Assembly: GCF_004353505.1 (NCBI RefSeq)
Contig: NZ_SMNQ01000006.1
Coordinates: 1-64,000 of the forward strand
Length of the DNA: 64,000 bases
Direction of reading: 5' to 3'
Origin: Streptomyces sp. WAC05374
GTDB taxonomy: Bacteria; Actinomycetota; Actinomycetes; Streptomycetales; Streptomycetaceae
A model generated the notes under the pieces. That model saw only the letters and a list, made by a program, of their open reading frames with translations, searched no databases and had not been told where the DNA came from. Below, in pieces: positions 35,982 to 49,802 of this stretch; the first letter of the stretch is position 1; each line of letters begins with the position of its first letter. The translations under genes and the position numbers were made by a program.

Positions 35982-36340
35982 TCGGGGGCTCCAGAAATGA
36001 TTCGTTGGTGGCGGGACATCGCCTGGCTGTCACCGTGCGCCCACGAGTAGCTCGCAATACGCCCGAGTGCACCGCTTCACGATCATTGACCATGATCTTT
36101 GCCCATCGGAGGCAGGCGGCAGCAGCCATCGACAACTCGACCTGGTTACGGTACGCGCGGCTACGCCATCCGGTCAAACCGGCCCCGGGTCGTGGTCCAC
36201 TATGCACAGGCTGTGGACAACAACTTGAACCACGCGAGCCGCCGCGACTACCGTGGCTGAACTCGGATTCCTTTCCTGCCTGTCCTTCCATCCCGTCCCG
36301 AGAACCACACATTCGTGGGACCTGTGAGAGAGCGTGCCTT
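35982..36340. promoter_or_regulatory. rpmH-dnaA divergent promoter region with a DnaA box
   Basis: 359 bp without a gene. It holds one perfect DnaA box (TGTGGACAA, 36212-36220) 121 bp upstream of the dnaA start, as expected for dnaA autoregulation. I could not place the -10 and -35 elements with confidence. Confidence 0.7.
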
Positions 36341-38116
36341 GTGGCTGACGTACCTGCTGATCTTGCCGCAGTGTGGCCACGAGTGCTCGAGCAGCTCCTG
36401 GGTGAGGGCCAGCAAGGCATCGAACCGAAGGACAAGCAGTGGATCGAGCGCTGCCAGCCGCTGGCCCTGGTGGCGGACACCGCGCTGCTCGCCGTCCCCA
36501 ATGAGTGGGGCAAGCGCGTCCTGGAGGGCCGGCTCGCCCCACTGATCAGCGACACGCTCAGCCGCGAGTGCGGCCGCCCCATCCGGATCGCGATCACCGT
36601 CGACGACTCCGCCGGCGACCCGCCCCCCGCGCCCCCGGCGCCCGCCCGGCCGCAGCCGCCCCAGCAGCCGCGCTACGACGAGCGCCAGCAGCCCGAGGCG
36701 TACGACAAGCCCTACGAGAAGTACGACGGCTACGGGCACCGCCCCATGCCCGACGACGGCCTGCCGGCCGTGCGCCCCGCCTACCCCGAGTACCAGCAGC
36801 AGCGCCCCGAGCCGGGCGCCTGGCCGCGTACCCAGGAGGACCTGTCCTGGCAGCAGCCGCGCCTCGGCGGGTTCCAGGAGCGCGACCCCTACGCGACGGC
36901 CCGGCCGCAGCAGCCGCACCACGACTACCGCGGCCCGCAGAGCACCGAGCCCTCCCCGTTCGACCAGCAGCGCGCCGACCGGCGCGACCTGCCGGACGCC
37001 CCGGGGCAGCAGCGTCCCGGCGGCGCGGGCACCGCGGCGAGCGGCACCGGCACGGCGGCCGCGGGCGGCCGGCCCGGTGAGCCGCACGCACGGCTGAACC
37101 CCAAGTACCTGTTCGACACCTTCGTCATCGGCTCGTCGAACCGGTTCGCGCACGCGGCCGCCGTGGCGGTCGCGGAGGCGCCGGCGAAGGCGTACAACCC
37201 GCTCTTCATCTACGGGGAGTCGGGGCTCGGCAAGACCCACCTGCTGCACGCGATCGGGCACTACGCGCGCAGCCTCTACCCCGGTACGCGGGTGCGGTAC
37301 GTGAGCTCGGAGGAGTTCACCAACGAGTTCATCAACTCCATCCGCGACGGCAAGGGCGACACCTTCCGCAAGCGCTACCGCGACGTGGACATCCTGCTCG
37401 TCGACGACATCCAGTTCCTGGCGAGCAAGGAGTCGACGCAGGAGGAGTTCTTCCACACCTTCAACACGCTCCACAACGCCAACAAGCAGATCGTGCTGTC
37501 CTCGGACCGGCCTCCCAAGCAACTGATGACGCTGGAGGACCGGCTGCGCAACCGCTTCGAGTGGGGCCTGACCACCGATGTGCAGCCGCCGGAGCTGGAG
37601 ACCCGGATCGCGATCCTGCGCAAGAAGGCGGTGCAGGAGCAGCTCAACGCCCCGCCGGAGGTCCTGGAGTTCATCGCCTCCCGCATCTCGCGCAACATCC
37701 GCGAGCTGGAGGGCGCGCTGATCCGGGTGACGGCGTTCGCGAGCCTCAACCGGCAGCCGGTGGACCTGGTGCTCACCGAGGGCGTCCTGAAGGACCTGAT
37801 CCCGGGCGGCGAGGACGCGGCCCCCGAGATCACGGCGGGCGCCATCATGGCGGCCACCGCCGACTACTTCGGGCTGACGGTCGAGGACCTGTGCGGATCG
37901 TCGCGCAGCCGGGTGCTGGTGACGGCCCGCCAGATCGCGATGTACCTGTGCCGCGAGCTGACGGACCTGTCGCTGCCGAAGATCGGCGCCCAGTTCGGCG
38001 GCCGTGACCATACGACGGTGATGCACGCCGACCGGAAGATCCGGGCGCTGATGGCGGAGCGGCGTTCCATCTACAACCAGGTCACCGAGCTCACGAACCG
38101 CATCAAGAACGGCTGA
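36341..38116 (+). CDS. dnaA: Chromosomal replication initiator protein DnaA
   Basis: 591 residues. Domain I is at 1-90 ([20 protein letters not shown]). A long disordered Pro/Gln/Arg-rich domain II lies at about 90-250, as in Streptomyces and shorter than the S. coelicolor protein as I remember it. Domain III has Walker [10 protein letters not shown] (292-300) and Walker [10 protein letters not shown] (351-359). Domain IV carries the signature [27 protein letters not shown], whose basic loop and HTH read DnaA boxes. The start is the GTG at 36341, not the longer frame from 36005. It opens oriC, which begins right after the stop. Confidence 0.97.
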   Translation: MADVPADLAAVWPRVLEQLLGEGQQGIEPKDKQWIERCQPLALVADTALLAVPNEWGKRVLEGRLAPLISDTLSRECGRPIRIAITVDDSAGDPPPAPPAPARPQPPQQPRYDERQQPEAYDKPYEKYDGYGHRPMPDDGLPAVRPAYPEYQQQRPEPGAWPRTQEDLSWQQPRLGGFQERDPYATARPQQPHHDYRGPQSTEPSPFDQQRADRRDLPDAPGQQRPGGAGTAASGTGTAAAGGRPGEPHARLNPKYLFDTFVIGSSNRFAHAAAVAVAEAPAKAYNPLFIYGESGLGKTHLLHAIGHYARSLYPGTRVRYVSSEEFTNEFINSIRDGKGDTFRKRYRDVDILLVDDIQFLASKESTQEEFFHTFNTLHNANKQIVLSSDRPPKQLMTLEDRLRNRFEWGLTTDVQPPELETRIAILRKKAVQEQLNAPPEVLEFIASRISRNIRELEGALIRVTAFASLNRQPVDLVLTEGVLKDLIPGGEDAAPEITAGAIMAATADYFGLTVEDLCGSSRSRVLVTARQIAMYLCRELTDLSLPKIGAQFGGRDHTTVMHADRKIRALMAERRSIYNQVTELTNRIKNG

Positions 38117-38923
38117 GGCAGGCCGCCGCAGGCTCCGTAGGGCTTCCTGGGACACGGTCCCGGGGCGCCCTTCGCCGTTGTCCACACCCTGTGCCCGGCA
38201 GGCGATGTTCGAATAGTTCGGTGGGTCACCGGGTTCTCCACAGATCCTCAGGCGATCTTCGATCCACAGGCTGGGGACTGTCGAGTTGTCCAGATCGCGT
38301 CCACAGGGCGGGGTGGGGAGACCTGATCATTGCAGGTCAGGGCCTTGTGGATTTGTGGCCGAGCATGCTCCACAGGCTGTGGACGGTTTCGTCGTCCACA
38401 GGCTGTGATCGCGGTTGTCCACCGGCGGCCCACAGGCGTCGGTCCATGGTCCACAGCTTCTCCACACCGCTGTCCACTGTTCGGCAACGAAACGCCCGGC
38501 CTCACCGCGCCGAGTGAAAGCCGTCACACCAAGGTGGTCGGTTGGCCTGTGGGGAAGCTGGGTAAAACTGGGGACGGCGCTGGGGAGAAGTCGGCCCGTG
38601 CTGTGCATCGGGTGTGCAGAACTTTCCCGCGTCCACAGACAGGGCCGGTTGTCCACGGGTGCCGCCCACAGGGGCAGTGGACAAAAAACCGGCCGTGACC
38701 TGGGTGGATGGCGTTATCCACGGTTTCCACAGGCCCTACTACTACTCCCACTCAGAGTTACCGGGGAATTCGCTTCGAAGCGGGGCCTGTGCACAACTCG
38801 CCCCTGGAGCCTCCGTCGCCTCTCGTCACGACTTGACCCCGAGCCGCACCGGCTGTCGGCGGCGTGCGTCAGACTGGTTCCCGCAGTCGAGACAAGAGCC
38901 AGCAACAGCAGGAGGCGGTTCCG
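38117..38923. other. oriC: Chromosomal replication origin oriC
   Basis: 807-bp non-coding region between dnaA and dnaN with about 20 DnaA-box-like sites. Examples: TTGTCCACA 38178, TTCTCCACA 38234 and 38458, TTGTCCAGA 38286, TCGTCCACA 38392, TTGTCCACC 38415, TGGTCCACA 38447, TTGTCCACG 38649, AGTGGACAA 38676 (complement strand), TTATCCACG 38714. Others differ at two positions. The density and the dnaA-dnaN position match characterised Streptomyces origins. No strongly AT-rich unwinding element stands out, as in other Streptomyces. Confidence 0.95.
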
Positions 38924-40054
38924 GTGAAGATCCGGGTGGAGCGCGATGTACTCGCGGAGGCGGTGGCCTGGGTGGCCCGCAGCCTCCCGGCCCGTCCGCC
39001 GGCGCCCGTACTCGCGGGCCTTCTGCTGAAGGCCGAGGACGGCGCGCTCAGCTTCTCCAGCTTCGACTACGAGGTCTCCGCGCGGGTCTCCGTCGAGGCC
39101 GAGGTCGAGGAGGACGGCACGGTCCTCGTCTCCGGCCGCCTCCTCGCCGACATCTGCCGCGCCCTCCCCAACCGCCCGGTGGAGATTTCCACAGACGGTG
39201 TACGGGCGACCGTGGTCTGCGGCTCCTCCCGCTTCACCCTCCACACCATGCCTGTGGAGGAGTACCCGGCCCTGCCGGAGATGCCCACCGCGACCGGCAC
39301 CGTCCCCGGTGAGGTCTTCGCCTCCGCCGCCGCCCAGGTCGCCATCGCGGCCGGCCGCGACGACACGCTGCCCGTCCTCACCGGCGTACGCATCGAGATC
39401 GAGGGCGACACGGTCACGCTGGCGTCGACCGACCGCTACCGCTTCGCGGTCCGTGAGTTCCTGTGGAAGCCGGAGTCCCCGGACGCCTCGGCCGTCGCCC
39501 TGGTGCCCGCCAAGACGCTGCTGGACACCGCCAAGGCGCTGACGAGCGGCGACACGGTCACGCTGGCGCTGTCGGGCTCGGGCAAGGGCGAGGGTCTGAT
39601 CGGCTTCGAGGGCGCGGGCCGGCGCACCACGACCCGTCTGCTCGAGGGCGACCTCCCGAAGTACCGGACGCTTTTCCCCACCGAGTTCAACTCGGTCGCG
39701 GTGATCGAGACGGCGCCGTTCGTCGAGGCCGTCAAGCGTGTGGCGCTGGTGGCCGAGCGGAACACCCCGGTCCGGCTCAGCTTCGAGCAGGGCGTGCTCA
39801 TCCTGGAGGCCGGTTCCAGCGACGACGCACAGGCTGTGGAGCGTGTGGACGCTCAGCTCGAGGGCGACGACATCTCCATCGCCTTCAACCCGACGTTCCT
39901 GCTGGACGGCCTGAGCGCGATCGACTCCCCGGTCGCCCAGCTCTCCTTCACCACCTCCACCAAGCCCGCGCTGCTCAGCGGCAAGCCGGCCGTGGACGCG
40001 GAGGCGGACGAGGCGTACAAGTACCTGATCATGCCGGTGCGGCTGAGCGGCTGA
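38924..40054 (+). CDS. dnaN: DNA polymerase III sliding clamp (beta subunit)
   Basis: 376 residues, with three similar clamp domains. The family stretches are KIRVERDVLAEAVAWVARSL at the N-terminus, LASTDRYRFAVREFLW in the middle, and YKYLIMPVRLSG at the C-terminus, the usual M-P-x-R-L ending that forms the partner-binding pocket. GTG start at 38924 is set by AGGAGGCGG. It tethers polymerases to DNA. First gene to the right of oriC, followed by gnd. Confidence 0.97.
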   Translation: MKIRVERDVLAEAVAWVARSLPARPPAPVLAGLLLKAEDGALSFSSFDYEVSARVSVEAEVEEDGTVLVSGRLLADICRALPNRPVEISTDGVRATVVCGSSRFTLHTMPVEEYPALPEMPTATGTVPGEVFASAAAQVAIAAGRDDTLPVLTGVRIEIEGDTVTLASTDRYRFAVREFLWKPESPDASAVALVPAKTLLDTAKALTSGDTVTLALSGSGKGEGLIGFEGAGRRTTTRLLEGDLPKYRTLFPTEFNSVAVIETAPFVEAVKRVALVAERNTPVRLSFEQGVLILEAGSSDDAQAVERVDAQLEGDDISIAFNPTFLLDGLSAIDSPVAQLSFTTSTKPALLSGKPAVDAEADEAYKYLIMPVRLSG

Positions 40055-40192
40055 GTACGCCCGCGGACCGCGCGCCCGGGTGGCGGTCCGGGCGCCTGAT
40101 GAGCGCCTGACCCCACAGGTGTGCGCCCGCGTCCGGGCGTAGGCTCGGACGCGGGTACGAACTCTCCGCACACAACGATTGAGGAATCTCTG

Positions 40193-41071
40193 ATGGAGCT
40201 CGGTCTCGTCGGTCTCGGCAAGATGGGCGGCAACATGCGCGAGCGCATCCGCCGCGCGGGTCACACCGTCATCGGGTACGACCGCAACCCTGACCTCGCC
40301 GATGTCCACAGCCTCGAGGAGCTTGTGGGCAAGCTCAAGGGTCCGCGCGTCGTGTGGGTCATGGTCCCGGCCGGTGCCGCGACCCAGTCCACGGTCGACG
40401 AGCTGGCCGAGCTGCTCTCCCCCGGTGACGTCGTCGTCGACGGCGGGAACTCCCGCTGGACGGACGACGAGAAGCACGCCGCCGAGCTGGGCGAGAAGGG
40501 CATCGGCTTCGTCGACTGCGGCGTCTCCGGCGGCGTGTGGGGCCTGGAGAACGGCTACGCGCTGATGTACGGCGGCGACGCCGAGAACGTGGCGAAGGTC
40601 CAGCCGATCTTCGACGCGCTCAAGCCGGAGGGCGAGTTCGGCTCCGTCCACGCGGGCAAGGTCGGCGCGGGCCACTTCGCCAAGATGGTCCACAACGGCA
40701 TCGAGTACGCCATGATGCAGGCGTACGCCGAGGGCTGGGAGCTCCTGGAGAAGGTCGACTCCGTCACCGACGTGCGCGAGGTCTTCCGCTCCTGGCAGGA
40801 GGGCACGGTCATCCGTTCCTGGCTGCTCGACCTGGCGGTCAACGCCCTGGACGAGGACGAGCACCTGGACCGGCTGCGCGGCTACGCCCAGGACTCCGGC
40901 GAGGGCCGGTGGACCGTGGAGGCCGCCATCGACAACGCGGTCCCGCTGCCGGCGATCACCGCGTCGCTGTTCGCGCGGTTCGCGTCCCGGCAGGAGGACT
41001 CGCCGCAGATGAAGATGATCGCCGCGCTGCGCAACCAGTTCGGTGGCCACGCGGTCGAGTCCAAGAAGTAG
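40193..41071 (+). CDS. gnd: 6-phosphogluconate dehydrogenase (short, decarboxylating)
   Basis: 292 residues. Nucleotide-binding motif [22 protein letters not shown], substrate motif [18 protein letters not shown], catalytic Lys/His region [24 protein letters not shown]. The length matches the short (often NAD-linked) type, not the 470-residue enzyme. It converts 6-phosphogluconate to ribulose 5-phosphate, giving reducing power and pentose phosphate. Its place between dnaN and recF is typical for Streptomyces but not for most bacteria. GAGGAA precedes the ATG at 40193. Confidence 0.94.
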   Translation: MELGLVGLGKMGGNMRERIRRAGHTVIGYDRNPDLADVHSLEELVGKLKGPRVVWVMVPAGAATQSTVDELAELLSPGDVVVDGGNSRWTDDEKHAAELGEKGIGFVDCGVSGGVWGLENGYALMYGGDAENVAKVQPIFDALKPEGEFGSVHAGKVGAGHFAKMVHNGIEYAMMQAYAEGWELLEKVDSVTDVREVFRSWQEGTVIRSWLLDLAVNALDEDEHLDRLRGYAQDSGEGRWTVEAAIDNAVPLPAITASLFARFASRQEDSPQMKMIAALRNQFGGHAVESKK

Positions 41072-41138
41072 AACAACGGCATCCACAGGCTGTGCACGAC
41101 GGTGCACGGCCCATGCCGGGGGAAGGTCGGCGCACACC

Positions 41139-42257
41139 ATGCACGTCACGCATCTGTCGCTGGCCGACTTCCGCTCGTACGCCCGGGTCGAGGTCCCTCT
41201 CGAGCCGGGCGTCGGCGTCTTCGTCGGTGCCAACGGGCAGGGCAAGACCAACCTGGTCGAGGCGGTCGGGTACCTGGCGACACTCGGCAGCCACCGGGTG
41301 TCGTCCGACGCCCCCCTGGTCCGCATGGGCGCCGAGCGGGCGATCATCCGGGCGGCGGTCCGGCAGGGCGAGCGGTCGCAACTCGTCGAGCTGGAGCTCA
41401 ACCCGGGGCGGGCGAACAGGGCCCGTATCAACAGGTCCTCGCAGGTCAGGCCGCGCGATGTGCTCGGCATCGTCCGGACGGTGCTGTTCGCGCCGGAGGA
41501 CCTGGCGCTGGTGAAGGGCGACCCGGGGGAGCGGCGGCGCTTCCTGGACGAGCTGATCACCGCGCGGTCGCCCCGGATGGCGGGCGTGCGCTCCGACTAC
41601 GACCGGGTGCTCAGGCAGCGCAACACGCTGCTGAAATCCGCCGCCATGGCTCGGCGGCACGGCGGCCGCTCCATGGACCTGTCCACGCTGGACGTGTGGG
41701 ACCAGCACCTCGCCCGGGCCGGGGCGGAGCTGCTGGCGCAGCGCCTGGACCTGGTCGGGACGCTCCAGCCGCTGGCGGACAAGGCGTACGAGCAGCTCGC
41801 GCCGGGCGGCGGGCCCGTGGCCCTCGAGTACAAGGGCGCCGTGTCCGGGGCGCACGGGCGCGAGGCCCTGTACGAGGGACTGCTCGCCGCGCTGGCCGAG
41901 GTGCGCAAGCAGGAGATCGAGCGGGGCGTCACGCTGGTGGGTCCGCACCGCGACGACCTGGTGCTCAAGCTGGGCGAGCTGCCCGCGAAGGGGTACGCCA
42001 GCCACGGCGAGTCCTGGTCGTACGCGCTGGCCCTGCGGCTCGCCTCCTACGACCTGCTGCGGTCCGAGGGCAACGAGCCGGTGCTCGTGCTCGACGACGT
42101 CTTCGCGGAGCTGGACGCGCGGCGCCGCGAGCGGCTGGCGGAGCTGGTCGCACCGGGCGAGCAGGTCCTGGTGACGGCGGCGGTCGACGACGACGTGCCC
42201 GGCGTGCTGGCGGGGACGCGGTACGCGGTGGCGGAGGGTTCGGTGGAGCGGCTGTGA
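41139..42257 (+). CDS. recF: DNA replication and repair protein RecF
   Basis: 372-residue SMC-like ATPase. The N-terminal [38 protein letters not shown] contains Walker A GANGQGKT. The ABC signature-like stretch [18 protein letters not shown] and Walker [17 protein letters not shown] are both present. It loads RecA at gaps through RecOR. The ATG at 41139 follows GGGGGAAGG. The stop overlaps the next start by 4 nt (GTGA), coupling it to the DUF721 gene. Confidence 0.96.
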   Translation: MHVTHLSLADFRSYARVEVPLEPGVGVFVGANGQGKTNLVEAVGYLATLGSHRVSSDAPLVRMGAERAIIRAAVRQGERSQLVELELNPGRANRARINRSSQVRPRDVLGIVRTVLFAPEDLALVKGDPGERRRFLDELITARSPRMAGVRSDYDRVLRQRNTLLKSAAMARRHGGRSMDLSTLDVWDQHLARAGAELLAQRLDLVGTLQPLADKAYEQLAPGGGPVALEYKGAVSGAHGREALYEGLLAALAEVRKQEIERGVTLVGPHRDDLVLKLGELPAKGYASHGESWSYALALRLASYDLLRSEGNEPVLVLDDVFAELDARRRERLAELVAPGEQVLVTAAVDDDVPGVLAGTRYAVAEGSVERL

Positions 42258-42784
42258 CGGACGCACGGGTGCCGGAGCCGTCGGGCGTCGACCTGGCGCG
42301 GGTCGCGCTGCGGGCGGCCAAGGAGCAGGCGAGGGCCAGGGGCGCCGCGGCGCAGCAGAAGAAGCAGGCCCGGCGGGGCGGTGGGCTCCGCTCGGGCGCG
42401 CGTGCGGACGGCCGCGATCCGCTGCCGCTGGGCGCCGCGATCAACCGGCTGATCACCGAGCGCGGCTGGGAGACCCCGGCCGCCGTGGGCGGCGTGATGG
42501 GCCGGTGGCCGCAGATCGTGGGCGAGGACCTGGCCAAGCACTGCGTGCCGCTGCGGTACGACGAGGACCCCGACGAGCGGGTGCTCACCGTGCAGTGCGA
42601 CTCGACCGCGTGGGCCACCCAGTTGCGCCTGCTGGCGCCGCGGCTGGTGGCGCGGCTGAACGAGGACCTGGGACAGGGGACGGTCCGGGTGATCAAGGTG
42701 CTGGGCCCGGGCGGGCCCCGGCGCGGATACGGCGGCCCCCTGCGGGCGCCGGGCAGCACGGGCCCGGGCGACACGTACGGCTGA
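42254..42784 (+). CDS. DUF721 protein, DciA-like
   Basis: 176 residues. A basic N-terminal arm ([22 protein letters not shown]) is followed by the DUF721 core [39 protein letters not shown] and [20 protein letters not shown], then a Gly/Pro tail. DUF721 proteins (DciA) act with the replicative helicase in bacteria that lack DnaC; the same gene lies between recF and gyrB in mycobacteria (Rv0004). Translationally coupled to recF. Helicase loading onto DnaB is therefore the likely role, inferred. Confidence 0.9.
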   Translation: MTDARVPEPSGVDLARVALRAAKEQARARGAAAQQKKQARRGGGLRSGARADGRDPLPLGAAINRLITERGWETPAAVGGVMGRWPQIVGEDLAKHCVPLRYDEDPDERVLTVQCDSTAWATQLRLLAPRLVARLNEDLGQGTVRVIKVLGPGGPRRGYGGPLRAPGSTGPGDTYG

Positions 42785-45464
<2,680 letters not shown>

Positions 45465-45505
45465 GTCGGTCCTTGCTGACCGTACGAAAGGACTGAAGAC
45501 CAGCA

Positions 45506-48220
45506 ATGGCCGACGAGAACACCCCTGACACTCCTGACACGCCCGGCACCCCCGCCGTGGTGACTCCCGAGGAGGAGCCCACCGTCCCCGGTGTGGGCCT
45601 CCGGGTCGAGCCCGTCGGGCTCGAGACCGAGATGCAGCGCTCGTACCTCGACTACGCGATGTCCGTCATCGTGTCGCGTGCGCTGCCCGACGTCCGGGAC
45701 GGCCTCAAGCCCGTCCACCGCCGCGTGCTGTACGCGATGTACGACGGCGGCTACCGGCCCGAGAAGGGCTTCTACAAGTGCGCCCGCGTCGTCGGCGACG
45801 TCATGGGCACGTACCACCCGCACGGTGACTCCTCCATCTACGACGCCCTGGTCCGCCTGGCCCAGCCGTGGTCGATGCGCATGCCGCTGGTGGACTCCAA
45901 CGGAAACTTCGGGTCCCCGGGCAACGACCCGGCCGCCGCCATGCGGTACACCGAGTGCAAGATGATGCCGCTGTCCATGGAGATGCTCCGGGACATCGAC
46001 GAGGAGACCGTCGACTTCCAGGACAACTACGACGGCCGCAACCAGGAGCCGACGGTCCTGCCGGCGCGCTTCCCGAACCTGCTGGTCAACGGCAGCGCCG
46101 GTATCGCGGTCGGTATGGCGACCAACATTCCGCCGCACAACCTGCGTGAGGTCGCTGCCGGTGCCCAGTGGGCGCTGGAGCACCCCCAGGCCACCCACGA
46201 GGAGCTCCTGGACGCGCTGATCGAGCGCATCAAGGGCCCCGACTTCCCGACCGGCGCCCTCGTCGTCGGCCGCAAGGGCATCGAGGAGGCGTACCGCACG
46301 GGCCGTGGCTCCATCACGATGCGCGCGGTCGTCGAGGTCGAGGAGATCCAGAACCGCCAGTGCCTGGTGGTCACGGAGCTGCCCTACCAGGTCAACCCGG
46401 ACAACCTGGCCCAGAAGATCGCCGACCTCGTCAAGGACGGCAAGATCGGCGGCATCGCCGACGTCCGGGACGAGACGTCCTCGCGTACCGGCCAGCGGCT
46501 CGTCATCGTCCTCAAGCGGGACGCGGTGGCCAAGGTCGTCCTCAACAACCTCTACAAGCACACCGACCTCCAGACGAACTTCGGTGCCAACATGCTGGCG
46601 CTCGTCGACGGCGTGCCGCGCACGCTCTCGCTGGACGCGTTCATCCGCCACTGGGTGACGCACCAGATCGAGGTCATCGTCCGGCGTACGCGGTTCCGCC
46701 TGCGCAAGGCGGAGGAGCGCGCGCACATCCTGCGCGGTCTGCTCAAGGCGCTGGACGCCATCGACGAGGTCATCGCGCTGATCCGGCGCAGCGACACCGT
46801 CGAGGTCGCGCGCGAGGGCCTGATGGGCCTGCTGGAGATCGACGATATCCAGGCCAACGCCATCCTCGAGATGCAGCTCCGCCGCCTGGCCGCCCTGGAG
46901 CGCCAGAAGATCGTCGCCGAGCACGACGAGCTCCAGGCGAAGATCAACGAGTACAACGCGATCCTGGCCTCCGAGTCCCTCCAGCGCCGGATCGTCAGCG
47001 AGGAGCTGGCCGCGCTCGTCGAGAAGTTCGGCGACGACCGCCGCTCCAAGCTGGTGCCCTTCGACGGTGACATGTCCATCGAGGACCTGATCGCCGAGGA
47101 GGACATCGTCGTCACGATCACGCGTGGCGGCTATGTGAAGCGCACGAAGACCGACGACTACCGCTCGCAGAAGCGCGGCGGCAAGGGCGTGCGCGGGACG
47201 AAGCTCAAGGAAGACGACATCGTCGACCACTTCTTCGTCTCCACCACGCACCACTGGCTGCTGTTCTTCACCAACAAGGGCCGGGTCTACCGGGCCAAGG
47301 CGTACGAGCTGCCGGACGCCGGCCGTGACGCCCGCGGCCAGCACGTCGCCAACCTGCTGGCCTTCCAGCCGGACGAGCAGATCGCCGAGATCCTCGCGAT
47401 CCGCGACTACGAGGCCGCGCCGTACCTGGTGCTCGCCACCAAGGCCGGTCTGGTGAAGAAGACGTCGCTGAAGGACTACGACTCGCCCCGCTCCGGCGGC
47501 GTCATCGCGATCAACCTGCGCGAGCGGGAGGACGGCAGCGACGACGAGCTGATCGGCGCGGAGCTGGTGTCGTCGGAGGACGACCTGCTGCTCATCAGCA
47601 AGAAGGCGCAATCGATCCGATTCACCGCGACGGACGAGGCGCTGCGCCCGATGGGCCGTGCGACCTCGGGTGTGAAGGGCATGAGCTTCCGCGAAGGCGA
47701 CGAGCTGCTCTCGATGAATGTCGTCCGGCCCGGTACGTTCGTCTTCACCGCGACGGACGGCGGGTACGCGAAGCGGACCGCCGTCGACGAGTACCGCGTC
47801 CAGGGTCGTGGCGGCCTCGGCATCAAGGCTGCCAAGATCGTGGAGGACCGCGGCTCGCTCGTCGGCGCGCTGGTGGTGGAGGAGACGGACGAGATCCTCG
47901 CCATCACGCTGTCCGGTGGTGTGATTCGTACGCGAGTCAACGAAGTCAGGGAGACGGGCCGTGACACCATGGGCGTCCAACTGATCAACCTGGGCAAGCG
48001 CGATGCCGTCGTCGGTATCGCTCGCAACGCCGAGGCCGGTCGCGAGGCCGAAGAGGTCGAGGGAGCCGCTGGGCTCGACGACATCGACGGGACCGAAGAG
48101 ACCGACGTGACCGAAGCGACCGCAGAGGTCGAGGACACCACCGAGGCTGCCGCCGGAAGCGGCGCCGCGGCCGAGGCAGTCGAGGGCACGGAGCCCTCGG
48201 CCGGGGAGCACGAGGAGTAA
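45506..48220 (+). CDS. gyrA: DNA gyrase subunit A
   Basis: 904 residues. The quinolone-resistance region reads [18 protein letters not shown], with Ser and Asp at the positions equivalent to E. coli 83 and 87 (the sensitive form). The catalytic tyrosine is in [14 protein letters not shown]. The C-terminal beta-pinwheel has the GyrA-box QKRGGKG. A strongly acidic tail of about 70 residues ([20 protein letters not shown]...) ends the protein. It follows gyrB by 41 bp and is probably co-transcribed. Confidence 0.97.
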   Translation: MADENTPDTPDTPGTPAVVTPEEEPTVPGVGLRVEPVGLETEMQRSYLDYAMSVIVSRALPDVRDGLKPVHRRVLYAMYDGGYRPEKGFYKCARVVGDVMGTYHPHGDSSIYDALVRLAQPWSMRMPLVDSNGNFGSPGNDPAAAMRYTECKMMPLSMEMLRDIDEETVDFQDNYDGRNQEPTVLPARFPNLLVNGSAGIAVGMATNIPPHNLREVAAGAQWALEHPQATHEELLDALIERIKGPDFPTGALVVGRKGIEEAYRTGRGSITMRAVVEVEEIQNRQCLVVTELPYQVNPDNLAQKIADLVKDGKIGGIADVRDETSSRTGQRLVIVLKRDAVAKVVLNNLYKHTDLQTNFGANMLALVDGVPRTLSLDAFIRHWVTHQIEVIVRRTRFRLRKAEERAHILRGLLKALDAIDEVIALIRRSDTVEVAREGLMGLLEIDDIQANAILEMQLRRLAALERQKIVAEHDELQAKINEYNAILASESLQRRIVSEELAALVEKFGDDRRSKLVPFDGDMSIEDLIAEEDIVVTITRGGYVKRTKTDDYRSQKRGGKGVRGTKLKEDDIVDHFFVSTTHHWLLFFTNKGRVYRAKAYELPDAGRDARGQHVANLLAFQPDEQIAEILAIRDYEAAPYLVLATKAGLVKKTSLKDYDSPRSGGVIAINLREREDGSDDELIGAELVSSEDDLLLISKKAQSIRFTATDEALRPMGRATSGVKGMSFREGDELLSMNVVRPGTFVFTATDGGYAKRTAVDEYRVQGRGGLGIKAAKIVEDRGSLVGALVVEETDEILAITLSGGVIRTRVNEVRETGRDTMGVQLINLGKRDAVVGIARNAEAGREAEEVEGAAGLDDIDGTEETDVTEATAEVEDTTEAAAGSGAAAEAVEGTEPSAGEHEE

Positions 48221-48223
48221 AGC

Positions 48224-48835
48224 GTGAGTAAGGCCACGGGCGCCGGATCGGCCGCTTCCGGAACGAGCGGTGCCCGTGGCCCTGCCACGGACTCCCAGGG
48301 GGTTACGGTGACCACGTACGACGACGGCCCACTGCCCGCCGAGCGGCCCGCTTCCGGGCAGCAGTCGGGGCAGCCCTACCACCCGCCGCAGGCGTACGCC
48401 ACGCAGGGCGGCGGCACGGGCGGCACGGTGCGCCGGCCGCGTACGGGGGCGAAGACGACGCCCCGTACGCGCAAGGCCAGGCTGCGGGTGGCCAAGGCCG
48501 ACCCGTGGTCGGTGATGAAGGTCAGCTTCCTGCTCTCCATCGCGCTGGGCATCTGCACGGTGGTGGCGGCAGCGGTGTTGTGGATGGTCATGGACGCGAT
48601 GGGCGTCTTCTCGACCGTCGGCGGCACGATCAGCGAGGCCACGGGCTCCAACGAGAGCAATGGCTTCGACCTTCAGGCGTTCCTTTCGCTGCCGCGCGTG
48701 CTGATCTTCACGTCGGTCATCGCGGTCATCGACGTGGTCCTGGCCACGGCCCTGGCCACGCTGGGCGCCTTCATCTACAACCTCTCGGCGGGTTTCGTGG
48801 GCGGCGTCGAGCTCACGCTGGCCGAGGACGAATAG
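48224..48835 (+). CDS. DUF3566 membrane protein
   Basis: 203 residues. An 80-residue disordered N-terminus rich in Gly/Pro/Gln is followed by the DUF3566 core with two membrane helices (VSFLLSIALGICTVVAAAVLWMVMDAM and LIFTSVIAVIDVVLATALATLGAFIYNLSAGFVGG). It matches mycobacterial Rv0007 in position, directly after gyrA. The function is not established. GTG start 3 bp after the gyrA stop, so translation is likely coupled. Confidence 0.9.
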   Translation: MSKATGAGSAASGTSGARGPATDSQGVTVTTYDDGPLPAERPASGQQSGQPYHPPQAYATQGGGTGGTVRRPRTGAKTTPRTRKARLRVAKADPWSVMKVSFLLSIALGICTVVAAAVLWMVMDAMGVFSTVGGTISEATGSNESNGFDLQAFLSLPRVLIFTSVIAVIDVVLATALATLGAFIYNLSAGFVGGVELTLAEDE

Positions 48836-48905
48836 CGGATTTGGGTACTCGCCGCTCTGTGCGCTAATCTTCAGAGGTCAGCGCGGGCGGCGAGCCCGAC
48901 GCGGA

Positions 48906-48979
48906 GGGGCTATAGCTCAGTTGGTTAGAGCGCATCCCTGATAAGGATGAGGCCACAGGTTCAAATCCTGTTAGCCCCA
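48906..48979 (+). tRNA. tRNA-Ile (GAT)
   Basis: 74 nt, all arms present: acceptor GGGGCTA/TAGCCCC, anticodon loop CTGATAA with GAT, and the T-loop GGTTCAAATCC. CCA is not encoded. It follows the gyrA region as in other actinobacteria. Confidence 0.97.
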
Positions 48980-48985
48980 CAGTGA

Positions 48986-49024
48986 CGATCGGCCCGGACG
49001 GAGATTCTCCGTCCGGGCCGATCG
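48986..49024 (+). terminator. Terminator after tRNA-Ile
   Basis: 18-bp perfect stem (CGATCGGCCCGGACGGAG and its complement) with a 3-nt ATT loop, followed by CTTTGT. Confidence 0.85.
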
Positions 49025-49152
49025 CTTTGTGCGGCGAGTCGCTGTGCGAGGTGAGCCGGTCGGGCGGGACGTAGGTCACCGATCGGTATCGGTCGGTGTG
49101 TATAGTCGGGCGCCAGAAGGTCTCCTACGTCAAGGAAAGACGAGGTCGCGCG

Positions 49153-49287
49153 GTGAAGAAGCTTCTCCTGGTCGCACTGGCCGCCATCGGCGGGCTCCTC
49201 GTGTACCGCCAGATCCAGGCGGATCGCGCCGAGCAGGATCTGTGGACGGAGGCGACCGACTCCGTGCCCGCAGGTTCCGGTGTGTGA
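49153..49287 (+). CDS. DLW-39 family small membrane-associated protein
   Basis: 44 residues starting from a GTG at 49153. A hydrophobic N-terminal helix (KKLLLVALAAIGGLLVY) precedes a short charged tail containing the family D-L-W motif (ADRAEQDLWTEATDSV). Conserved small actinobacterial protein near tRNA-Ile; role unknown. AAGGAAAG and GAGG lie upstream; a strong hairpin follows at 49310. Confidence 0.8.
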   Translation: MKKLLLVALAAIGGLLVYRQIQADRAEQDLWTEATDSVPAGSGV

Positions 49288-49309
49288 CGCACCAAGCACG
49301 CAGTCTGTG

Positions 49310-49348
49310 AAAGGGCCCCGGCCGCTGGGAAAGCGGCCGGGGCCCTTT
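49310..49348 (+). terminator. Terminator after the DLW-39 gene
   Basis: 17-bp perfect stem (AAAGGGCCCCGGCCGCT and its complement) with a GGGAA loop. The right arm's GCCGGGGCCCTTTGC recurs near 49373, 36 bp further on, so part of the hairpin has been duplicated. Confidence 0.8.
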
Positions 49349-49520
49349 GCCGTGCGGTGGCGGGTGTTCGTGCCGGGGCCCTTTGCTGTGCGCTGCGGTC
49401 GCGGGGGTTCGTGCGGGGCGGCGCGGGGGGATGTCGCGGGCAGTTCCCCGGTCGTGACGTTGAGCGTTTTTCTTTGCCTCTGTTAATTGTCGACTTGCAG
49501 GGGCAAAGTGCTGTGGGGTC

Positions 49521-49607
49521 ATCGGCGGCGGGGAGATCGGGGGTGGGAGATCGGGGGTGGGGAAATCGGGGGTGGGAGATCGGCGGCGGGGAGATCGGGG
49601 GTGGGAG
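49521..49607. repeat. G-rich tandem repeat, six units of 14-15 bp
   Basis: ATCGG begins at 49521, 49536, 49550, 49565, 49579 and 49594, alternating 15- and 14-bp spacing. The consensus is GATCGG(G/C)GG(T/C)GGG(G)A. The + strand has many GGG runs and could form G-quadruplexes. It lies in the 515-bp gap before the secreted protein gene, which otherwise holds only the DLW-39 terminator and its duplicate. Confidence 0.85.
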
Positions 49608-49802
49608 CGGGTGCCCGTATCCAGGGGCAGGGACAAGCGGGGTGATTCGGTCGGCCGCGCAGACAGCGGAGGGACGGGCGGGGCAGGATGGACCGGCCCT
49701 GTGGCCGCCACGGCGGTGGGTGGCACGTCGTCCCAGTCGCGGGAGGCGGGTTGTACCGGTGCGGCGCGGGGCGGCCGCGGAGAGGACGAGGGGAAGCGCG
49801 TG

